The notes beneath the pieces were generated by a model, which worked only from the letters and a program-made list of their open reading frames with translations, ran no database searches and was not told the DNA's origin. From Kitasatospora phosalacinea (GTDB lineage: Bacteria; Actinomycetota; Actinomycetes; Streptomycetales; Streptomycetaceae): a stretch of 64,000 bases of DNA. Where the stretch lies: the NCBI RefSeq assembly GCF_000717185.1, contig NZ_JNYE01000023.1:1-64000 (forward strand), given 5' to 3'. The position numbers were made by a program, and so were the translations under genes. Position 1 is the first letter of the stretch; each line of letters starts with the position of its first letter. Shown piece by piece: positions 7,198 through 15,235 of the stretch.

Positions 7198-10103
7198 CGG
7201 TCACCGTCCCGGGACAGGCGGGCGAGGGCGGTGGCGCGGGCCAAGTAGAGGACGATCGCCTCGTCGTCGAAGTCGATGCGGTGGGCGCGGACGTAGGAGC
7301 AGTGCAGCAGCGAGCCGAGGACGTCGTCGGTCCGGACGCCGTGGGTGTGCGGGCCGGGGAAGTGGCGGCGGTAGGCGTCCAGGGCCCGGTGCCGGGCCGT
7401 CCAGGCGTCGGCGACCGCGGTGCCACCGGGTTCGGCCCGCAGGGCGGCGAAGTCTTCGGCGGGGTCGGCCAGGCGCACTGCTTCGGTGAACACCGGCCGG
7501 GGGACGGAAGTCGGCGCCGTGGCGGCGATGGCGACGGCGTGGGCCGCGAGCAGCGCGTGCCGACCGGGCCGTACGGGGGTGGAGAGGTGGGCGAGGGCGG
7601 CGGCGGAGTCGGCGCGGAACACCTCCTCGGCGGCGTCCCACGCCGTCCCGTCGCCCCAACGGCCCTTCTCCCGGTAGGAGGTGGGGTACTCGATCTCGGA
7701 CAGCAGCCCGGCCTTGTGCAGTTCGGCGGCCCAGGTGCTGACGACGGCCGCGGTGGGGCCGAACGCGGTTGGGTCGGGGAGGGCGATGCGCAGGCGGAGC
7801 TGCTGGCGCGGGTTACGGAAGCGGACGAACCACCACTTCGGCTGCCCGAGCCGCGCCAGCAGCTCCGGCAGGTGCCGGACCAGGACGGTGTCCTGGCGCT
7901 CCACGTCCCCGTACAGAGCGGCGAGCAGTACGCGGGAGGTGCCAGGGGCGTCGCCGTGGCCGCGCCGCAGTCGGCGGGCGCTGGTGGGCCGGGGCAAGGC
8001 GGGCCACAGGGTGGGGCGCCGGGTGGCGGTGACGGGGAAGACGATCTCGTGGGCGCGGCCGCTCGTCCAGCCGAGGTCGGCCGGTTCCGGGGCCTCCACC
8101 AGGACGGCGTGCGGCGCGGCGCGCAGGTGCTCGCGCAGCAGGACGCGGTGGGACGGGTGGCGTAGGTCGAGCGGCAGCCCCTGGCTGTCGGCGGCGAGCG
8201 TCGCGTAGCGGGGTGCGCGGTGGCGCTCGGCCCAGGCGGTGAACGCCTGGTCCCACTGCTGGTGAGGCGAGTTGGCAGGCGGGAGTTCGGCCGCGATGAT
8301 CCGCCAGGTGGCCGGGGACAGGACGATCCGGCCGCAGCGCAGCCGTGGCAGGAACGGCAGGGCGGCGAGGGCGCCCCAGGAGAAGCGGGTGGTCTGCGCG
8401 GTGTGGGCGCGGGAGAGTTCGGTGACCAGCCGGGCCAGTGGCGGGGTGTGGGTGCGCAGGTTCAGCGCGTGGGTGGCGGCTGCTTCGATCCGCACGCCCC
8501 GCTCGGGGGCGGCCAGGTACATGCGGCGGCCGTCGCAGCCCACCGCCAGGTCCTCCGGGCCCAGGACGCCCTCGGCGGGTGCGCGATACTCGCCGAGGCT
8601 GATCACCAACTGCCCGGTGGCGGGGCTGCGGGCGACGTGCCCGGTCGCCGGATCCAGCGGCGGGAAGGAGAGTTGCGCGCTGACGGTGTCCTCGTCCGCC
8701 GTCGGCAGGGTGACCAGGAGTTGGAGGAAGGCGTTCCGGTGCGCGGGTTCGAGCAGGTGCAGGAACCGGCCCACCGACACGCCTGCCGACCGCGAGACGG
8801 AGGTGACCTCCAGCCGGTACTCGCCCCGGTCGAGCGCCCGCGGGCTCTGGGCGTGCAGCCGGGCCAGGACCTCCAGGTGCGGCGGGAACCGGGTCTCGCC
8901 CTCGGGCGTGCCCAGGGCGTCGAGCGCCCGCTCGTCCAGCAGCACCTCCCGCTCGCCCGCCAGCGCTGCACGCTGCGCCAAGGCGGCGAGCGCCTCGTCG
9001 CGGGCGTCGAACCGCGCCCGCTCGGTCGGCCGGGCACCCGGGTAGCCGTCCGGCCAGCCGATGCCGCTGTCGGCCACCACGTCCAGCAGCGGCACCAGCG
9101 CGCCGCGCCCGTAGCGCTCGTAGAACCGCTGGTGGTAGGCGCGCCAGGCCGCCGCGCCCTTCGGGAGCGGGCTCAGGCGGGCGAGCAGTTCCGCCGCCCG
9201 GGCCGCGTCCTCGGCCACTCGCGTCGGCAGGACGAGGCCGGCGTCCAGCCGCAGGTCCACCGCTCCTGCGGCGTCGGAGACTTCGGGTACCTGACCGACG
9301 CCCGCCCGCTCCAGGGCCCGCAGCAGGTGGGCGTGCGGGTCCGTCTCGGTCGCCGGGGCGCGCAGCGAACTGACCAAGGCCCCCTGGAGGAGCAGTTCGC
9401 GGAGGAGGCCGGTGACCTGGCCGACGGACGCGGTCGGGAACTCGGCGGCGGTCTTGTCCACCAGCTCACCGAAGCGCAGCGGCTGGCGGGCGGTGGCCAG
9501 CGCGAAGGCCACCGGCCCGGTGCGGCGCAGCGTGGCCTCGGCCGGTACGGCGCGGCCGTCCGGCCCGGGCAGGCTGCGGTGCGGGACGACGAGGCGGTCC
9601 CCGCAGACCTGGACGGTGTTGTTCGCCACCACCTCCAGCCGGGCCAACACCTCCGGACGCCGCTCCAGGCGGTCGATCGCTTCGGCGAGCCCGGCAGCAG
9701 GCACCCGGGCGCTCCTCCGATCGCTCGTGCCCCAGTCGGCGCGGGCCGCGCCGCCGACGGCTGCGGCCTGCACACCGGCGAACAGCCCGAACGGCGTCGG
9801 ACGCCCCTGGGCCCGCAGGACGTACCGGGCGGTGGACAGCGCCGCACGCCGCACCCGGTCGGCCGCGGGCCGCTCGGCGGCCAGCAGGTCGGCGACGCTG
9901 CGGGCGAGCGCCGGACTGGCCAGTTCGACGGCCTCGGCCAACCGCCCGTCCGCCCATACCTCGCGCAGCCAGCGCTCCTGCTCACCGCTCGAACCACCGC
10001 TCCCCGCGGTGAGGTCCGGCAGGGCGTGCGCCGGCAGATCGGGCCGGGCGACGGCACGCACGAGCGCCACGGCGGCGGCGCGGTAGGGCGGGGAGAGGGG
10101 CAC
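7194..10103 (-). CDS. lanB: Class I lanthipeptide dehydratase LanB, full length
   Basis: A 969-aa enzyme with the N-terminal Lant_dehydr (glutamylation) domain and a C-terminal SpaB_C/elimination domain, the latter clear in DVERQDTVLVRHLPELL and KWWFVRFRNPRQQLRLRI. The family uses glutamyl-tRNA to activate Ser/Thr and then eliminates glutamate. The frame continues 22 codons upstream to 10169. GTG 10103 is preferred because GAGG sits directly upstream and the product starts PLSPPYRAA like relatives. The gene lies 81 bp after the precursor, across a strong hairpin, and overlaps lanC by 4 bp. A full-length LanB together with a second bacteriocin-type domain on the methyltransferase is noteworthy. 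Confidence 0.95.
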   Translation of the reverse strand: MPLSPPYRAAAVALVRAVARPDLPAHALPDLTAGSGGSSGEQERWLREVWADGRLAEAVELASPALARSVADLLAAERPAADRVRRAALSTARYVLRAQGRPTPFGLFAGVQAAAVGGAARADWGTSDRRSARVPAAGLAEAIDRLERRPEVLARLEVVANNTVQVCGDRLVVPHRSLPGPDGRAVPAEATLRRTGPVAFALATARQPLRFGELVDKTAAEFPTASVGQVTGLLRELLLQGALVSSLRAPATETDPHAHLLRALERAGVGQVPEVSDAAGAVDLRLDAGLVLPTRVAEDAARAAELLARLSPLPKGAAAWRAYHQRFYERYGRGALVPLLDVVADSGIGWPDGYPGARPTERARFDARDEALAALAQRAALAGEREVLLDERALDALGTPEGETRFPPHLEVLARLHAQSPRALDRGEYRLEVTSVSRSAGVSVGRFLHLLEPAHRNAFLQLLVTLPTADEDTVSAQLSFPPLDPATGHVARSPATGQLVISLGEYRAPAEGVLGPEDLAVGCDGRRMYLAAPERGVRIEAAATHALNLRTHTPPLARLVTELSRAHTAQTTRFSWGALAALPFLPRLRCGRIVLSPATWRIIAAELPPANSPHQQWDQAFTAWAERHRAPRYATLAADSQGLPLDLRHPSHRVLLREHLRAAPHAVLVEAPEPADLGWTSGRAHEIVFPVTATRRPTLWPALPRPTSARRLRRGHGDAPGTSRVLLAALYGDVERQDTVLVRHLPELLARLGQPKWWFVRFRNPRQQLRLRIALPDPTAFGPTAAVVSTWAAELHKAGLLSEIEYPTSYREKGRWGDGTAWDAAEEVFRADSAAALAHLSTPVRPGRHALLAAHAVAIAATAPTSVPRPVFTEAVRLADPAEDFAALRAEPGGTAVADAWTARHRALDAYRRHFPGPHTHGVRTDDVLGSLLHCSYVRAHRIDFDDEAIVLYLARATALARLSRDGDR

Positions 10104-10139
10104 GGTGACCTCGTTTCGGTGCTGGCGGGGTGGTGCCGC

Positions 10140-10171
10140 CCGTGCGCCGGGGAACTTCCCTCGGCGCACGG
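10140..10171 (-). terminator. Strong hairpin between precursor and lanB (attenuator or processing site)
   Basis: CCGTGCGCCG at 10140-10149 pairs perfectly with CGGCGCACGG at 10162-10171. The interior GGGAACTTCCC can extend the stem, leaving one bulged base. It lies 14 bp past the precursor stop and 36 bp before the lanB start. This is the classical place for a partial terminator or RNA-processing hairpin that keeps precursor mRNA above enzyme mRNA. No U-tract follows, which is common in high-G+C actinomycetes. Confidence 0.7.
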
Positions 10172-10184
10172 ACGGCTTCGGGGG

Positions 10185-10343
10185 TCAGTGCAGGCCGGTG
10201 GTGCAGGCGCCGCAGGTGCTGCCGCAGCCGTCGTCGGTGAGGACCTGCAGGCTGGCCGCGTCGACGGTCTCGACGACGGTCACGTCCAGGTCGAACTCGC
10301 CGTCGGCCGTTGCCGGGACCTGGGCGGTGATGCTCTGAGCCAT
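10185..10343 (-). CDS. FxLD-family lanthipeptide precursor peptide
   Basis: A 52-aa precursor. The leader carries FDLD at residues 17-20, the LanB-recognition motif that names the family. The putative core is the Cys-rich C-terminus, about residues 36-52, reading TDDGCGSTCGACTTGLH. It offers Cys40, Cys44 and Cys47 as nucleophiles and Thr36, Ser42, Thr43, Thr48 and Thr49 as dehydration sites. Asp38-Gly39 is a plausible aspartimide site for the methyltransferase. The frame opens further upstream, but ATG 10343 has a GGAGGAG ribosome site at ideal spacing. The dioxygenase gene lies upstream and lanB downstream. The leader cleavage site cannot be read from the sequence. Confidence 0.93.
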   Translation of the reverse strand: MAQSITAQVPATADGEFDLDVTVVETVDAASLQVLTDDGCGSTCGACTTGLH

Positions 10344-10424
10344 CGGGCTCCTCCTTCGGATCTCCCTTGCGGGACCTGGCGTCGGCGCGCGGAGTGCGCA
10401 CCGCATCACCAGGAGCTTGTGGTC

Positions 10425-10440
10425 GGGGCCGCTGGGCCCC
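10425..10440 (-). terminator. Small G+C hairpin between dioxygenase and precursor genes
   Basis: GGGGCC (10425-10430) pairs with GGCCCC (10435-10440) around a GCTG loop, starting 9 bp after the dioxygenase stop. It is short but compact. It may reduce read-through or mark a processing point ahead of a precursor-specific promoter in the 105-bp gap. Confidence 0.35.
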
Positions 10441-10448
10441 GGGGCGGG

Positions 10449-11234
10449 TCAGGCCGCGGAGGACGACGGTGCGGCGAAGCCCGGTTCGAGCTCCAGCCAC
10501 CCGGCCGCGGCACCCAGGGCCCGCAGCATCAGCCGCTCGCCCGTGAAGGCGCTGCGGCCGTGCAGGACGCGGTGGTTGTCGACGAGCAGGGCCTGCCCGG
10601 GCCGCAGCCGGACGGTGACGGCGTTGCGCCGCACGGCCTCCCGCAGCGCGGGCAGGTGCGGCACGGCGTCGGGCGAGAACCGGGCGAGGGCGTCCTCGCG
10701 GTGCCTGAGGTGCCAGCGGCCGTCACCGAGCGGCTCCAGGACCGGGCCGAACCGGCCGTCGACACCGCCGAAGTACGCCGCCCGGGGTGCACTCAGGGCG
10801 GCGAGAACCTCGGAGCCCAACCGCAGGACGTCCCCGAGCACCCGACGTCCGTCGACCAGGATGCTGCTTCCGCCGACCGCCCCCTCCTGCTGGCAGGCCA
10901 GCAGGAGCAGCCGGGGCGGGTCCTGCGCCTGCGTGCAGTCCGTGTGCGGAGCCAAGGCGCCCCTGCCCAGACCCGCGAAGGTCGACCGCCCCGCGATCGA
11001 GGCCCCCAGGTCGCGCAGTGCGGTCAGACCGTCCGGGCCGCTGTCACGGTGCCGCAGGACCGGGTCCATCAGCAGTTCGGCGACCGCCCGTACGCCGTCC
11101 CTCCCGTGGAGGCCGTCCAGCAACACCGCGCCGTGCTCGCGCAGCCGTTCGGACACGGCCCGCACCTCGTGGGCGCCGCCGGGGGTCACGAGGGCGAACG
11201 GGGTGAGGCCGTTCACGGAAGCGTTCGATGACAT
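10449..11234 (-). CDS. TauD/TfdA-like Fe(II)/2-oxoglutarate dioxygenase of the lanthipeptide cluster
   Basis: A 261-aa oxygenase. The iron-binding facial triad is visible as His97-x-Asp99 (HTDCTQ) and His225 (NHRVLHGRSAF). Arg238 (ERLMLRALG) is placed to bind the 2-oxoglutarate carboxylate. The NHRVLHGR motif resembles the clavaminate-synthase/TauD superfamily, which includes amino-acid beta-hydroxylases. ATG 11234 (MSSNASV) is chosen over the upstream open frame. It is the first gene of the minus-strand operon, 105 bp before the precursor, so it probably hydroxylates the peptide or a tailoring substrate. Which residue it acts on is unknown. Confidence 0.88.
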   Translation of the reverse strand: MSSNASVNGLTPFALVTPGGAHEVRAVSERLREHGAVLLDGLHGRDGVRAVAELLMDPVLRHRDSGPDGLTALRDLGASIAGRSTFAGLGRGALAPHTDCTQAQDPPRLLLLACQQEGAVGGSSILVDGRRVLGDVLRLGSEVLAALSAPRAAYFGGVDGRFGPVLEPLGDGRWHLRHREDALARFSPDAVPHLPALREAVRRNAVTVRLRPGQALLVDNHRVLHGRSAFTGERLMLRALGAAAGWLELEPGFAAPSSSAA

Positions 11235-11264
11235 GCGAATCCCCTGAGCGGACAGGCGAGATGG

Positions 11265-11324
11265 GTGACGACCACTGTCACGGCCCGTACGCTGCACGTA
11301 AAGTGACAAACTGTCACACAGTGA
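11265..11324. promoter_or_regulatory. Cluster of GTGAC/GTCAC dyads in the divergent promoter region
   Basis: Three overlapping or adjacent dyads occur between the divergent dioxygenase and NUDIX genes: GTGAC (11265-11269) with GTCAC (11277-11281), GTGACA (11303-11308) with TGTCAC (11312-11317), and TCAC-ACA-GTGA at 11314-11324. Repeated half-sites in a divergent promoter are typical operators. The XRE regulator at 11849 is the natural candidate to bind them; this is inference. Confidence 0.55.
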
Positions 11325-11407
11325 TCATGGGTTTTCCGGGCTCCGCGCCCTGGTCGAGCTGTTAGCGTCGAAGCGCCCGTGCCCGACCGATCAGCGTGGA
11401 AGAAGGC

Positions 11408-11845
11408 ATGACCGCCCCTCCCCAGCAGCCGTACGTTCCTGCCCGGTTCCCGATCTCCGTCAAGGGCGTCGTCGTCGACGGCCGCGGCCGCGTGCTGCTG
11501 CTGAAGAACGAGCGCGAGGAGTGGGAGCTGCCCGGCGGCAAGCTCGAAGGCACCGAGACCCCCGTCGAGCGCGTCGAGACCGAGATCCGCGAGGAGTGCG
11601 GCCTGCACGCCACCGCCGACGAGTTGCTGGACGTGTGGATGTACGAGCCGCTGCCCGGGCGGCAGGTCTTCATCGTCACCTACGGCTGCACCCTCGCCGC
11701 CGACGACCGCGACCGCGCACCGGTCGTCAGCCACGAGCACAAGGAAGCCGGACGCTTCCACCGCGACGAAGTCGACGCCCTCACCATGCCCCGGGGCTAC
11801 AAGGAATCCGTCGCCCGCTGGTACCAGCGCCTCGACCGGGCGTGA
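11408..11845 (+). CDS. NUDIX hydrolase, single domain
   Basis: A 145-aa NUDIX protein. Its box GGKLEGTETPVERVE-TEIREECGL matches the family except that Thr replaces the Arg of REUXEE. The frame can start at GTG 11396, but ATG 11408 follows a GGAAGAAGG ribosome site and is preferred. It is transcribed divergently from the lanthipeptide operon and lies 3 bp before an XRE regulator, so the two form a small operon. The substrate is unknown. It is the fifth NUDIX domain within 11 kb, which suggests nucleotide-type signals or waste matter to this locus. Confidence 0.85.
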   Translation: MTAPPQQPYVPARFPISVKGVVVDGRGRVLLLKNEREEWELPGGKLEGTETPVERVETEIREECGLHATADELLDVWMYEPLPGRQVFIVTYGCTLAADDRDRAPVVSHEHKEAGRFHRDEVDALTMPRGYKESVARWYQRLDRA

Positions 11846-11848
11846 CCG

Positions 11849-13006
11849 GTGCCCCCGCCGCAGCCCGGCCTGCTCACCGACGGGATCCGCTGGCACTGGA
11901 CGACGCCCAGGGCCCAGAGCGCCCTGCGCCGCCGAAGCCTCCCGGAGATCCTCCAGCTCTACTGCGAGATCAACGACCTGACGCAGCAGGACCTCGCCGA
12001 CCTGCTCGGCTACTCCCGCAGCTACATCTCCCGCATCCGGACCGGATCGCGGACCATCACCGACACCCGCTCGCTGCTCGCCCTCGCCGAGCGCCTCGGC
12101 CTGCCGCCGCACTGCCTCGGCGTCGCCGACGAAGCCGACGGAGACCACCGCCTCGTGATCCAGCTCGCCGAGAGCGTCCTGCGCCTGGCCGAGATCGCCC
12201 GCCGGTCCGGCCAGGCCACCACCGCGGTCGCCGAACTCTGGCCGCTGGTAGCCCGGTTGGAAGCCCGCGTCGCCGACGGCCACACCGACCTCGACGTCCT
12301 GCGCCTGCTCGCCCGGGCCCGCACCAGCCTCGGCGTCGCCCTCGGCCACGTCCTGCCCGAGGAGCGCCTCGCCGCCGCTGCCCGCTGGACCGGCAAGGGA
12401 CTCACCGTCGCCCGCCGCCTCGACGACCCCACGCTGCACGCCCACGCCCTGCGCCACCACGGCAACGAACTGCGCAAGTCCGGCCTGCACACCCGCGCCC
12501 TCGACCGCCTGCACCAGGCCCGCGACCTCGCCCCCACGCCCGCCGCCCGAGCCGAAGCCGTCGTCCTGCTGGCCCGCGCCGCCGGAACGGCCGGCCGAAC
12601 GGCGGCCTTCGACGACGCCGTCGAAGAGGGGCAGCGGCTGCTCGACGAAACCGCGCCCACCCCGCTCTTCTCCGCCTTCACCCTCCACGAGGTCCGCCTG
12701 CGCGGACTGCTCGGCACCTCCCGCGTCCACGTCGCCGCCGACCTGCTCGACCACGCCCCGAACCCGGGCCTGAACGCCAGCACCCAGTGGCGGATCATCT
12801 CCGCGATCACCGCGGGCCAGGTCCTGCTGCGCCGCGGCGACCGGGCGGGCGCACGGGAACAGCTCCACGCCGCCGTCGACGGAGCCTCCGCCCACCGGCT
12901 GCCGCACCAGCTCCAGCGGATCCTGCGCGCCAGCACGACCCTTCCCGACGTCCGGGACAGCGCCGAAGCCTCCCTGCGCGAGCTGCGGGCCGCCATAGCG
13001 GCCTGA
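11849..13006 (+). CDS. XRE-family regulator with TPR-like C-terminal domain
   Basis: A 385-aa protein with an N-terminal Cro/C1 helix-turn-helix at about residues 40-90 (LTQQDLADLLGYSRSYISRIRTG), followed by a long Ala/Leu/Arg-rich helical repeat region of TPR type. This architecture is common for actinomycete regulators next to biosynthetic loci, where the repeats may sense a peptide or partner. The GTG start at 11849 lies 3 bp after the NUDIX stop. It probably controls the divergent lanthipeptide operon through the dyads near 11.3 kb; that is inference. Confidence 0.85.
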   Translation: MPPPQPGLLTDGIRWHWTTPRAQSALRRRSLPEILQLYCEINDLTQQDLADLLGYSRSYISRIRTGSRTITDTRSLLALAERLGLPPHCLGVADEADGDHRLVIQLAESVLRLAEIARRSGQATTAVAELWPLVARLEARVADGHTDLDVLRLLARARTSLGVALGHVLPEERLAAAARWTGKGLTVARRLDDPTLHAHALRHHGNELRKSGLHTRALDRLHQARDLAPTPAARAEAVVLLARAAGTAGRTAAFDDAVEEGQRLLDETAPTPLFSAFTLHEVRLRGLLGTSRVHVAADLLDHAPNPGLNASTQWRIISAITAGQVLLRRGDRAGAREQLHAAVDGASAHRLPHQLQRILRASTTLPDVRDSAEASLRELRAAIAA

Positions 13007-13242
13007 GCGGCCGGGGCCGTGGTGCGAGTGGTCGTTCCGGTGGGCGCGGTCCGTGTCGGCGCTCTCGCAGGCGTCCGCGCCGAGCAGCCGTGCGACGGGC
13101 AGGCCCGTCGAGCGGGGCAACGACAGCGGCGACGGGACCGTCAACGGTACCGGCGGGTCGGACAGGTCGAGCACGGGTCTCTGCCTCTCGGGCTGGGTGG
13201 TGAGCCGGCTCCGGTCCGGTGGTGTGCCAGGCCGGAAGGGGG
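13007..13242. other. Convergent intergenic region, no gene seen
   Basis: This is the 236-bp space between the stop of the XRE/TPR regulator and the stop of the minus-strand GH15 gene. Open frames here are shadows. No clear terminator hairpin with long arms was found by eye. Confidence 0.5.
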
Positions 13243-15153
13243 TCAGACGGCTATGTCGGCGAGGACGGGCACCTCCGGCGCGGCGTGCCTCTCCGCGGCG
13301 TCCAGCGCCAGGAGGGCGTTGACGACGGCCTCGGCGGTCATGCCCTGCGGGAAGTTGCCGAGGTGGCGCCGGTCGACGGGGTCGTACTCCTCGGCGAGCA
13401 GGCCGAGATCGTTGCGGACGCCCAGCAGCGCGTCGATGCTCGCGCGGGCCCCGTCGACGTCCCCGGTGAGCGCCCGGGCGGTGGCGAGCCAAGCCGTGCA
13501 GGGCAGGAAGGTGCCCTCCCGGCCGGGCAGGCCGTCGATGTTCACCGCAGTGTCGCGGGTGGGGTAGCGCCCCACCAGGCCGAGCGGGCCGCCGCCGAGC
13601 TCGCGGGCGACCGCCTGCACGGTGCCGGTGGCGAGGGGGTCCGCGGGGTCAAGGAGCCCGGTGGTGACGGCGTGCAGGACGGAGGCGTCCAGGTCCTGGC
13701 CGCCGTACACCTGGGTGAGGGTGATGCGTTGCGAGTCGGCGCCAGCTGCGCGCACCGTGATCCGCACGTACGCGGCCAGGGCCTCCAGCCGCTCCGCGGT
13801 CTCCGGGTGGATGCCGTAGCGGCGCAGCAGGAGGACGGCGCGGTCGAGGGCCACCCAGCACCAGGTCTGGGAGGAGGTGTAGTGCTGCGGCTCGCCGCGG
13901 CTCTCCCACATGCCGCTGTCCCGCTGCTGCCACGTCTGCTCGACCTGGAGGGCGAGTTGGAGCGCGTACTCGACCACCTCGGTGCCGCCGGGCAGGCCGT
14001 GCAGCTCCATCTGCCAGAACGCGTTGAGGAGTTCGCCGGGGACGTCGAGCTGGAGCTGGCCGTCGGCGCCGTTGCCGACGCGGACGGGGCGGGCGACGCC
14101 GAGGTGGCCGGGGAGGTGGCCGAGGATCCGTTCGGCGGTGTCGGTCGAACCGTCGAGCCGGTAGAGCGGGCGCAGGGCCCGGGGGTCGGTGTGGGTGAGG
14201 ACCCATTCGCGCCAGGCGAGGGCCTCCTCGACGAACCCGCAGTGCAGGAAGGCGCGGACGTACCAGGCGGTGTCGCGCGGCCAGAAGAAGCGGTAGTCCC
14301 AGGTTCTCCAGTCGGTGGTGCCGGGCAGGTGCTGGGACGGGACGTGCAGGAGGCGCTCGGGCAAGCTGGTGGTGGGGGCGGCGACGAACGCCCCGGTCGC
14401 GACGTCCTGCATGGCCTTGAGGGTGACCAGGGAGCGCAGTACGGCGTCCCGGTACGGGCCGCTGTAGGTGCAGGCGCTCGCCCAACCCTCCCACCAGGCC
14501 AGCGTGGTGGCGAGTTCGCGGCCGGTCGGCGGGGCGGGCACGGGCTCGCCGGTGGCGGACCAGGTCAAGGCGAACACCCGCTGCTCGCCCGCCCTGAGGG
14601 TGGCCTCGGCGTACTGGACGTCGAAGAGGGTGGAGTGGGCGGGTCCGTCGAGCCAGTAGGTGTCGGCCCCGTCGACGAGTTGGGTGCGCGGGGTGCCGTG
14701 GGTGACCTGACGGGCGGTGGGGGTGTTCGCGCCGTAGCCGGGCCGGACGGCCGTCTCGGAGGCGACGGTGACGACGCCCTCGGTGCAGGTGGCGACGCGT
14801 ATCAACTGGGCCGGCGCGTAGCCGGTGGCGTCGGGCGCGACGAGGAAGTCGGTGACGGTCAGCGTTCCGCCGGGAGCGTGCCAGGTCTGCTCCAGCACCG
14901 TGCTGGTGCCGAGGTAGCTTCGCAGGTCCGCGGGCGGCGGCGTGGCGCCGGGCGAAGCGGGGCCGACCCGCCAGAAACCGTGGCTCTCGGGGTCGGTGCT
15001 GAGCAGGGAGGTGAACACGGCGGGCGAGTCGAAGCCGGGCAGGCAGAGCCAGTCGATCGTGCCGTCGGGAGTGCTCAAGGCAGCGGTGCGGCAGTTGCCG
15101 AGGAGCGCGTGGTCCTCGATCAGGTTCCGGGTGTCGGTAGTACGGGTGGGCAT
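13243..15153 (-). CDS. Glycoside hydrolase family 15 protein (glucoamylase/trehalase type)
   Basis: A 636-aa GH15-type protein. The N-terminal beta-sandwich (NLIEDHALLGNCRTAALSTPDGTIDWLCLPGFDSP) is typical of the bacterial trehalase/glucoamylase subgroup, followed by an (alpha/alpha)6 barrel. Family landmarks are WDYRFFWPRD, the general-acid region GMWESRGEPQHYTSSQTWCWVALDRA and the second acidic motif LLAEEYDPVDRRHLGNFPQG. There is no signal peptide, so it acts in the cytosol, most likely on trehalose or short alpha-glucans. ATG 15153 is the start. It is the last gene of a minus-strand group with a Mur-ligase-like protein and a GS-like ligase, lying 82 bp after the former. Confidence 0.88.
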   Translation of the reverse strand: MPTRTTDTRNLIEDHALLGNCRTAALSTPDGTIDWLCLPGFDSPAVFTSLLSTDPESHGFWRVGPASPGATPPPADLRSYLGTSTVLEQTWHAPGGTLTVTDFLVAPDATGYAPAQLIRVATCTEGVVTVASETAVRPGYGANTPTARQVTHGTPRTQLVDGADTYWLDGPAHSTLFDVQYAEATLRAGEQRVFALTWSATGEPVPAPPTGRELATTLAWWEGWASACTYSGPYRDAVLRSLVTLKAMQDVATGAFVAAPTTSLPERLLHVPSQHLPGTTDWRTWDYRFFWPRDTAWYVRAFLHCGFVEEALAWREWVLTHTDPRALRPLYRLDGSTDTAERILGHLPGHLGVARPVRVGNGADGQLQLDVPGELLNAFWQMELHGLPGGTEVVEYALQLALQVEQTWQQRDSGMWESRGEPQHYTSSQTWCWVALDRAVLLLRRYGIHPETAERLEALAAYVRITVRAAGADSQRITLTQVYGGQDLDASVLHAVTTGLLDPADPLATGTVQAVARELGGGPLGLVGRYPTRDTAVNIDGLPGREGTFLPCTAWLATARALTGDVDGARASIDALLGVRNDLGLLAEEYDPVDRRHLGNFPQGMTAEAVVNALLALDAAERHAAPEVPVLADIAV

Positions 15154-15235
15154 GAACGGGTCCTGACGTGGAGAGTGGACAGGGACGGGACGGGGAGCTC
15201 GGTGGCCACGGGACCGTTTGTCGGGTGAGGGGCGG

